Source: Sporichthya polymorpha DSM 43042 (lineage in GTDB: Bacteria > Actinomycetota > Actinomycetes > Sporichthyales > Sporichthyaceae). From it: a DNA stretch of 64,000 nucleotides. How positions within the stretch are numbered: the first letter of the stretch is position 1; each line of letters opens with the position of its first letter. A model generated the notes under the pieces. It had not been told where the DNA came from and did not search any database. It was given only the letters and a program-made list of their open reading frames with translations. A program made the translations under genes and the position numbers. The DNA is taken from contig NZ_KB913029.1 of the NCBI RefSeq assembly GCF_000384115.1, positions 4,005,057 to 4,069,056 on the forward strand, read 5' to 3'. Positions 59,193 through 64,000 of the stretch are shown here, piece after piece.

Positions 59193-60359
59193 ATGACGCA
59201 GACCGACACCCCGATCGAGTTCGGGGCGCAGACCCTGCCCGACCCGTCCGGCCGCGTGACGCCCTACCGCGACCCGGTCGCGCTCGTGGGCGCGCTGCTG
59301 GCGCACATCGACGCCGGCACCACCGACCTCGGGCCGCGGGTCGGCCGCGTCCCCGTCGCGCACTACACCGACCCGGCGCGGATGCAGGCGGAGCTGGACC
59401 TGCTGCGGCGGACGCCGGTCGCGTTCTGCCCGGCGGCGGCAGTGCGGGAGCCGGGGTCCTACGTCGCGCGCGAGTCGGCCGGCGTGCCCCTGCTGGTCGT
59501 GCGCGGCAAGGACGGCACGGTTCGCGCGTTCCGCAACGCCTGCCGGCACCGGGGCACGGCGATCGCCGAGGGTGCCGGGTGCGCGCACTCGTTCGTGTGC
59601 CCGTTCCACGGCTGGGTCTACGCACTCGACGGTTCGCTCTCGCACGTCCCGGACGCCTACGGGTTCGAGGGCATTGACCTGACGACCCGCGCGCTGACCC
59701 CCGTCGCCTGCCTCGAGCAGGGCGGGCTGGTCTTCGTCCAGCAGGAGGGCGAGCCGCGCTTCGATCTCGTCGCGGACGTCCCCGGCCTGACGGACGATCA
59801 GGTCGTCGTGGTCCGCGAGCGCATTCCCGTCGAGGGCAACTGGAAGGTGCTCGTCGAGGGATTCCTCGAGGGCTATCACATCCGCCAGACGCACCGCTCG
59901 ACGTTCTTCCCGATGGGCTACGACAACCTCACCGTCGTCGAGCACGCCGGCCGGCACTCGCGCGTCGCGTTCCCGTTCCGGCGCATCGAGAGCTTCCGCG
60001 ACACCCCGCCGGTCGAGTGGCACCTGGGCAAGGCGCTCACGATCGTCGACCAGATTTTCCCGAACGCCGTTATCGCGCGCCTGACCGCGCACAGCGCCTT
60101 CGTCGCGATCGAGCCGGTCAGCCAGACCCGCACGATCCTCGACATCACGAAGGTCGCGATCCCGGAGCCGGACGGTTCCATCGCCGACGCCGTGCACCGC
60201 GACATCGAGTTCGTCGAGAACGGCCTGCTGGAGGACCGCGCGATGGCCGAGGCCGTGCAGCGCGGCATGCAGGCTCGGATCGAGGACGTCGTCTTCGGCC
60301 GGTTCGAGTCGGCCCTGACCCACTTCCACGACGGGCTGGCGGCCGAGCTCGGGGCTTAG
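59193..60359 (+). CDS. Rieske-type aromatic ring-hydroxylating oxygenase alpha subunit
   Basis: The 388-residue protein has the Rieske site C-R-H-R-G-T and C-P-F-H-G-W-V at about residues 112-138, with two Cys and two His ligands, and the mononuclear iron ligands in E-G-Y-H-I-R-Q-T-H-R (two His) and a C-terminal acid. The family hydroxylates aromatic or other rings with electrons from a reductase. A reductase or beta subunit is not adjacent. The start is ATG at 59193 after GGAGGAG. Substrate unknown; related proteins act on carnitine or aromatic acids. Confidence 0.88.
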   Translation: MTQTDTPIEFGAQTLPDPSGRVTPYRDPVALVGALLAHIDAGTTDLGPRVGRVPVAHYTDPARMQAELDLLRRTPVAFCPAAAVREPGSYVARESAGVPLLVVRGKDGTVRAFRNACRHRGTAIAEGAGCAHSFVCPFHGWVYALDGSLSHVPDAYGFEGIDLTTRALTPVACLEQGGLVFVQQEGEPRFDLVADVPGLTDDQVVVVRERIPVEGNWKVLVEGFLEGYHIRQTHRSTFFPMGYDNLTVVEHAGRHSRVAFPFRRIESFRDTPPVEWHLGKALTIVDQIFPNAVIARLTAHSAFVAIEPVSQTRTILDITKVAIPEPDGSIADAVHRDIEFVENGLLEDRAMAEAVQRGMQARIEDVVFGRFESALTHFHDGLAAELGA

Positions 60360-60384
60360 GCCCGGCCGGGCCGAGGTGCACTGA

Positions 60385-60436
60385 GTGCGCAGTTGGGCAC
60401 CGGTGTTCGCGGGGGAACTGGTGCCGATCTGCGCAC
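60385..60436 (+). terminator. Inverted repeat after the Rieske oxygenase gene
   Basis: GTGCGCAG plus GGGCACCGGTGTTC (60385-60408) pairs with GAACTGGTGCC plus CTGCGCAC (60415-60436), with three mismatches. It lies 25 bases beyond the stop and is followed by GC-rich sequence, so it is probably a terminator. Confidence 0.5.
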
Positions 60437-60527
60437 TGAGCGGAGGTGAGCACCTGGCCGGGGCCGCGCGCAGCGTCCCGTGGCGCTCCGGGCCGACGTC
60501 GCACCGCTTCCCTCGGCGCAACCCGCC

Positions 60528-60617
60528 TCACTCGCCCCGTCGCACCGCTTCACTCGCCAGAGCCCGCCTTCACTCGCCAGGTCCGGCGAGTGAGGCGGGG
60601 TCCTGGCGAGTGAAGCG
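60528..60617. repeat. Cluster of TCACTCGCC repeats with nested hairpin
   Basis: TCACTCGCC occurs at 60528, 60550 and 60570, and its complement at 60585 and 60605. CGCTTCACTCGCCAG (60546-60560) and CTGGCGAGTGAAGCG (60603-60617) are a perfect 15-base stem with a second stem inside. The 385-base gap between the Rieske and paaA genes contains this, the terminator and the paa promoter, with no gene. Confidence 0.7.
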
Positions 60618-60674
60618 GGATCGGGCGGGGGCGCGACGGGGGCGGCGGGGGCGACGACGGGGGAGCGCGGACGG

Positions 60675-60724
60675 TTGACGGCGGCCCGCGGAGCTGCCTA
60701 GGCTTATCCAACCGAACATTCGGT
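60675..60724 (+). promoter_or_regulatory. paa operon promoter with PaaR-like operator
   Basis: TTGACG (60675-60680), 18 bases, TAGGCT fits a -35/-10 pair. Directly downstream ACCGAACATTCGGT (60711-60724) is a palindrome with the ACCG-x-x-C / CGGT outline described for PaaR (TetR) operators of phenylacetate genes in corynebacteria. GGAGG follows before the paaA ATG. Confidence 0.65.
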
Positions 60725-60744
60725 CGGGTTGCGGAGGCCCCAGC

Positions 60745-61677
60745 ATGGAGCAGCAGGCGCACTTCGAGGCGGTCCTGGCCGCGGACGAGCGGATCGAGCC
60801 CCGGGACTGGATGCCCGAGAAGTACCGGGCGACGCTGATCCGCCAGATCGCGCAGCACGCCCACTCGGAGATCATCGGGATGCAGCCCGAGGGGGCGTGG
60901 CTGACGCGGGCCCCGTCGCTGCGACGCAAGGCGATCCTGCTCGCGAAGGTGCAGGACGAGGCCGGCCACGGGATGTACCTGTACTCCGCCGCGGAGACGC
61001 TCGGCGTCGACCGCGCGGATCTGCTCGACCGGCTCCACACGGGCGCGCAGAAGTACTCGACGATCTTCAACTATCCGACGCTCACCTGGGCCGACGTCGG
61101 CGTCATCGGCTGGCTGGTCGACGGCGCGGCGATCGTGAACCAGGTCCCGCTGTGCCGGTGCTCCTACGGGCCGTACGCCCGCGCGATGATCCGCATCTGC
61201 AAGGAGGAGTCCTTCCATCAGCGGCAGGGCTTCGAGATGCTCCTCGCTCTCCGGGACGGGACCGACGCTCAGCGCGAGATGCTCCAGGACGCCGTCAACC
61301 GCTGGTGGTGGCCGTCGCTGATGATGTTCGGCCCGCCGGACGCCGCGTCGACCAACACCGCCCAGTCGATGGCGTGGCGGATCAAGCGTCACACCAACGA
61401 TGAGCTTCGGCAGCGCTTCGTCGACATGACGGCCCCTCAGGCGGACGTGCTCGGCGTGACGCTGCCCGACGAGAATCTGCGGTGGAACGAGGAGCGGAAG
61501 TCCTACGACTTCGGCGAGATCGACTGGGACGAGTTCGCCCGCGTCGTGAAGGGTGACGGCCCGTGCAACGCCGAGCGCATCGAGCGCCGCGTCGCCGCGC
61601 ACACCGAGGGGGCGTGGGTCCGGGAGGCCGCGCTGGCCTACGCGAGGAAGCGGGCCGCGACGGTGGACGCGGCATGA
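60745..61677 (+). CDS. paaA: Phenylacetyl-CoA 1,2-epoxidase catalytic subunit PaaA
   Basis: The 310-residue protein matches PaaA, with a di-iron site: [11 protein letters not shown], the K-V-Q-D-E-A-G-H-G motif at about residues 70-78, and [10 protein letters not shown] in the second half. PaaABCE inserts oxygen into phenylacetyl-CoA to give the ring-1,2-epoxide. Its length is as in Escherichia coli PaaA. It starts the rightward paa operon at an ATG with GGAGG eight bases upstream, behind a TetR-type operator. Confidence 0.95.
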   Translation: MEQQAHFEAVLAADERIEPRDWMPEKYRATLIRQIAQHAHSEIIGMQPEGAWLTRAPSLRRKAILLAKVQDEAGHGMYLYSAAETLGVDRADLLDRLHTGAQKYSTIFNYPTLTWADVGVIGWLVDGAAIVNQVPLCRCSYGPYARAMIRICKEESFHQRQGFEMLLALRDGTDAQREMLQDAVNRWWWPSLMMFGPPDAASTNTAQSMAWRIKRHTNDELRQRFVDMTAPQADVLGVTLPDENLRWNEERKSYDFGEIDWDEFARVVKGDGPCNAERIERRVAAHTEGAWVREAALAYARKRAATVDAA

Positions 61678-61750
61678 GCGAGCGCAGCGAGCGACCGATT
61701 GGCACAGGTCCCCGGCGAAGCCGGACACCGCTGCGAAGCGAGGTGGCCGG

Positions 61751-62032
61751 GTGAGCGACTGGCCTCTCTGGGAGGTGTTCGTGCGGCCCCGGCGCGGCCT
61801 CGGGCACGCGCACGTCGGCAGTCTGCACGCGCCCGACGCGAAGCTGGCGCTGCGCAACGCGCGCGACCTCTACACCCGCCGGCAGGAGGGCGTCTCGATC
61901 TGGGTCGTCCCCGCCGACGCGATCACCGCGTCGAGCCCGGAGGAGAAGGACGCGTTCTTCGACCCCGCCGGCGACAAGGTCTACCGGCACCCGACCTTCT
62001 ACACGCTGCCGCCCGAGGTGGATCACCTGTGA
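61751..62032 (+). CDS. paaB: Phenylacetyl-CoA epoxidase subunit PaaB
   Basis: The 93-residue protein has the PaaB pattern W-P-L-W-E-V-F-V-R-P-R-R-G-L-G-H-A-H-V-G-S-L-H-A and E-G-V-S-I-W-V-V-P. It holds PaaA and PaaC together. The GTG start at 61751 is preceded by GAGG. It follows paaA after 73 bases, a gap wider than the rest of the operon, and overlaps paaC by GTGA. Confidence 0.92.
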   Translation: MSDWPLWEVFVRPRRGLGHAHVGSLHAPDAKLALRNARDLYTRRQEGVSIWVVPADAITASSPEEKDAFFDPAGDKVYRHPTFYTLPPEVDHL

Positions 62033-62781
62033 CGTCGCCGAACGCCGTCGCGGCCTACGCCCTCGCCCTCGGCGACGACGCGCTGATCCTCGGGCAGCGG
62101 CTGCTCGAGTGGATCACCAACGCGCCCGAGCTCGAGGAGGAGGTCGCGCTCGCCAACATCTCCCTCGACCTGCTCGGTCAGGCCCGTGCGCTGCTGACCT
62201 ACGCCGGGTCGTTCGACGGTCGCGACGAGGACGCGCTGGCCTACCGGCGCGCGCCGGAGCAGTTCCGCTGCGTCCACCTCGTCGAGCGTCCCAACGGCGA
62301 CTTCGGCGCCACCGTCGCGCGCCAACTGCTGTTCTCGGCCTACCAGTACGAGCTCTACGCCGCGCTGACCCGCAGCTCCGACCCGACGCTCGCCGGCGTG
62401 GCGGGCAAGGCGGTCAAGGAGGTCGCGTACCACCGCGACCACGCGACGATGTGGACGCTGCGCCTCGGGGACGGCACGGGGGAGTCGCACCGACGCATGC
62501 AGGCCGGGCTGGAGGCCATGTGGTCGTTCGCCGAGGAGCTGTTCGCGCCGGACTCGGCCACCGCCGGGCTGGTCGGCCTCGGGGCGGCCGTCGACGCCTC
62601 GTCGCTGCGGCCCGCGTGGTCGAAGTACGTCGAGGCCGTCCTGTCCGAGGCGACGCTGACGGTGCCTCAGGTCGAGTCGGCGCCCGGCGGCGGACGCGCG
62701 GGCGTCCGGACGCCGGAGTTCGCCGCGCTGATCGAGGAGATGACCTCGCTGCACCGCGCCCACCCGGGGGCGACATGGTGA
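62029..62781 (+). CDS. paaC: Phenylacetyl-CoA epoxidase subunit PaaC
   Basis: The 250-residue protein has the PaaC helical layout: A-L-G-D-D-A-L-I-L-G-Q-R-L-L-E-W, E-E-V-A-L-A-N-I-S-L-D-L-L-G-Q-A and K-E-V-A-Y-H-R-D-H-A-T-M-W. It is the structural partner of PaaA, related in fold but lacking the full iron site. Its GTG overlaps the paaB stop. The end overlaps the paaD start. Confidence 0.94.
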   Translation: MTSPNAVAAYALALGDDALILGQRLLEWITNAPELEEEVALANISLDLLGQARALLTYAGSFDGRDEDALAYRRAPEQFRCVHLVERPNGDFGATVARQLLFSAYQYELYAALTRSSDPTLAGVAGKAVKEVAYHRDHATMWTLRLGDGTGESHRRMQAGLEAMWSFAEELFAPDSATAGLVGLGAAVDASSLRPAWSKYVEAVLSEATLTVPQVESAPGGGRAGVRTPEFAALIEEMTSLHRAHPGATW

Positions 62782-63275
62782 CCGCCGCCGATGTTCGCTC
62801 CACCGAGCAGGCGATCCGCGCCGCCGTCGCCGGGGTCCTCGACCCCGAGCTGCCGCTGATCACGATCGCCGACCTCGGCATCCTCCGCGACGTCGAGATG
62901 GACGGCACCGCCGCCGTCGTCACCATCACCCCGACCTACTCCGGCTGCCCCGCGATGGAGGCGATCGCGAACGAGGTCCGCGCGGCCGCGACCGCCGCCG
63001 GCGCGACCGACGTCGAGGTCCGCACCGTCCTCGCCCCGGCCTGGACGACCGACTGGATCACCGAGACCGGCCGCGCGACCCTCGCCGCGCACGGCATCGC
63101 GCCGCCGAGCCCGCGCCGCGGTGACGGCCCGGTCGCGTTGGCGCTCTCCGTGCGCTGCCCGCAGTGCGGGTCGCTGAACACCCGCGAGCTCTCGCGGTTC
63201 TCGGGGACGGCCTGCAAGGCCCTGCACGCCTGCAACGACTGCAAGGAGCCCTTCGAGCGGATGAAGGCGCACTGA
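62775..63275 (+). CDS. paaD: Phenylacetate degradation protein PaaD
   Basis: The 166-residue protein has a MIP18/DUF59-type N-terminus, V-L-D-P-E-L-P-L-I-T-I-A-D-L-G-I-L-R-D and T-P-T-Y-S-G-C-P-A-M, and a C-terminal zinc-ribbon-like part with C-P-Q-C-G and C-N-D-C. PaaD assists iron-sulfur assembly of the epoxidase reductase PaaE. ATG at 62775 is used; GTG at 62778 is also possible. It overlaps paaC by seven bases and paaE by one (TGATG). Confidence 0.93.
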   Translation: MVTAADVRSTEQAIRAAVAGVLDPELPLITIADLGILRDVEMDGTAAVVTITPTYSGCPAMEAIANEVRAAATAAGATDVEVRTVLAPAWTTDWITETGRATLAAHGIAPPSPRRGDGPVALALSVRCPQCGSLNTRELSRFSGTACKALHACNDCKEPFERMKAH

Positions 63276-64000
63276 TGACGGTGGTCGAGGAGACGGCGCC
63301 GGGAGTCCGCGCCGCGTTCCACACGCTGACCGTGGCGGCGGTCGAACCGCTGACCTCGGACTCGGTCGCGGTCACCTTCGACGTCCCGCCCGAGCTCGCG
63401 GAGGCGTACCGGTTCCGGCCCGGCCAGCACCTGACGATCCGCAGCGACCACGGGCGGGCGAACGCGCGCCGCAGCTATTCGATCGCCACGCCCGTCGGCG
63501 GTCCGCTGCGCATCGGCATCAAGCGGCTGCCCGGCGGAGCGTTCTCCACGTGGGCGTGTTCGGACCTGCGCCCCGGCATGCAACTCGAGGTGATGACGCC
63601 GAAGGGCAATTTCGGCACCGACATCTCGCCCGACACCGCGCGGCACCACGTCGCGCTCGGAGCGGGGTCCGGCATCACGCCGCTGCTCTCGATCGTGGCG
63701 AGCGTGCTGGCGGGGGAGCCGAGGAGCACCGTCACGCTGCTCTACGGCAGCCGCGGGTCGGCGCAGATCATGTTCGGCGAGGAGCTCGCGGACCTCAAGG
63801 ACACGTACCCGTCGCGGTTCCAGCTGCTGCACTTCCTCTCCCGGGAGCCGCAGGCGTCGCCGCTGCGGGCCGGTCGCCTGGACGCCGACAAGCTCAACAG
63901 CGTCCTCGGCCCGCTGGTCCCGCTCGACGCCGACGCCTGGTACCTGTGCGGCCCGAACGACGCGGTCGGCACGTGGGCCGGCGTCCTGCAGGCGCGGGGG
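63275..64000 (+). CDS. paaE: Phenylacetyl-CoA epoxidase reductase PaaE (partial, right edge)
   Basis: The first 242 residues are visible. They form the ferredoxin-NADP reductase part: F-R-P-G-Q-H-L-T-I, the FAD motif A-R-R-S-Y-S-I-A-T, G-N-F-G, and the NADP-binding G-A-G-S-G-I-T-P-L, ending in Y-L-C-G-P. The C-terminal 2Fe-2S ferredoxin domain must lie outside the window. PaaE passes electrons from NADPH to PaaA. The start ATG overlaps the paaD stop. Confidence 0.93.
   Translation, partial: MTVVEETAPGVRAAFHTLTVAAVEPLTSDSVAVTFDVPPELAEAYRFRPGQHLTIRSDHGRANARRSYSIATPVGGPLRIGIKRLPGGAFSTWACSDLRPGMQLEVMTPKGNFGTDISPDTARHHVALGAGSGITPLLSIVASVLAGEPRSTVTLLYGSRGSAQIMFGEELADLKDTYPSRFQLLHFLSREPQASPLRAGRLDADKLNSVLGPLVPLDADAWYLCGPNDAVGTWAGVLQARG

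Noticed and set aside
60385-60678. Open frame of 97 codons between the Rieske and paaA genes
   Set aside because: It consists of the hairpin repeats read in frame and has no ribosome site.

Overview
The window is very GC-rich DNA with actinobacterial gene content: a mycosin and WXG-type type VII secretion proteins, an iron box of the DtxR/IdeR type, WhiB-free ECF sigma/anti-sigma pairs, PucR- and PaaX-type regulators, many GTG/TTG starts and tight ATGA/GTGA overlaps. It is chromosomal DNA of a metabolically versatile, aerobic, probably soil- or water-dwelling actinomycete; I cannot name the genus safely. No rRNA, tRNA or CRISPR was seen. Both edges cut genes (a hypothetical gene at the left, paaE at the right).

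Region 1-13 kb is accessory in character: two unrecognised genes, two type II toxin-antitoxin modules (1.3-2.0 kb and 12.0-12.6 kb), a GNAT acetyltransferase, an M23 peptidase, a NERD-domain protein, a YpfJ-type zinc peptidase, an iron-box-controlled siderophore-binding lipoprotein, a three-gene type VII secretion module (helical protein, mycosin, WXG protein) and a Uma2-like nuclease. At 10.6-13.9 kb lie an ECF sigma factor, its overlapping anti-sigma-like membrane protein and a second, unlinked paralogue of that protein; the sigma gene and the paralogue share a promoter-like sequence with identical spacing.

Region 14-21 kb is a carbon monoxide dehydrogenase-type (form II) locus transcribed leftward, coxD-coxE-coxS-coxL-coxM-coxG. 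It is followed by an ISL3-type insertion sequence (21.4-22.9 kb) that landed inside one copy of a palindromic repeat found intact at two other places in the window (39.9 and 55.9 kb). Region 23-34 kb holds a GDT1-like transporter, a MEDS-domain protein, a PucR-type regulator, an FAD monooxygenase-nitrilase pair, an FMN reductase, an O-methyltransferase and the MoeA/MobA-like genes that could mature the molybdenum cofactor of the Cox enzyme.

Region 34.7-51.9 kb is aromatic-acid and acyl-CoA metabolism: 3-hydroxyacyl-CoA dehydrogenase, a frameshifted alpha/beta hydrolase, a double-TetR regulator with SCPx-type thiolase, acyl-CoA dehydrogenase, PaaX, an aldehyde dehydrogenase, and a rightward box operon (benzoyl-CoA-dihydrodiol lyase BoxC, benzoyl-CoA epoxidase BoxB, benzoate-CoA ligase, 7Fe ferredoxin, amidohydrolase, gamma-carbonic anhydrase, small conserved protein). 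Region 52-60 kb carries an MFS exporter behind a double palindromic operator, a TrkH/TrkA potassium system, a TetR regulator, two lipases, a thioredoxin-like protein and a Rieske oxygenase. From 60.7 kb to the right edge is paaABCDE, the phenylacetyl-CoA epoxidase operon, behind a TetR-type (PaaR-like) operator. Thus two CoA-thioester epoxidation pathways, for benzoate and phenylacetate, lie about 13 kb apart and would both drain into the beta-oxidation-type enzymes also present here.
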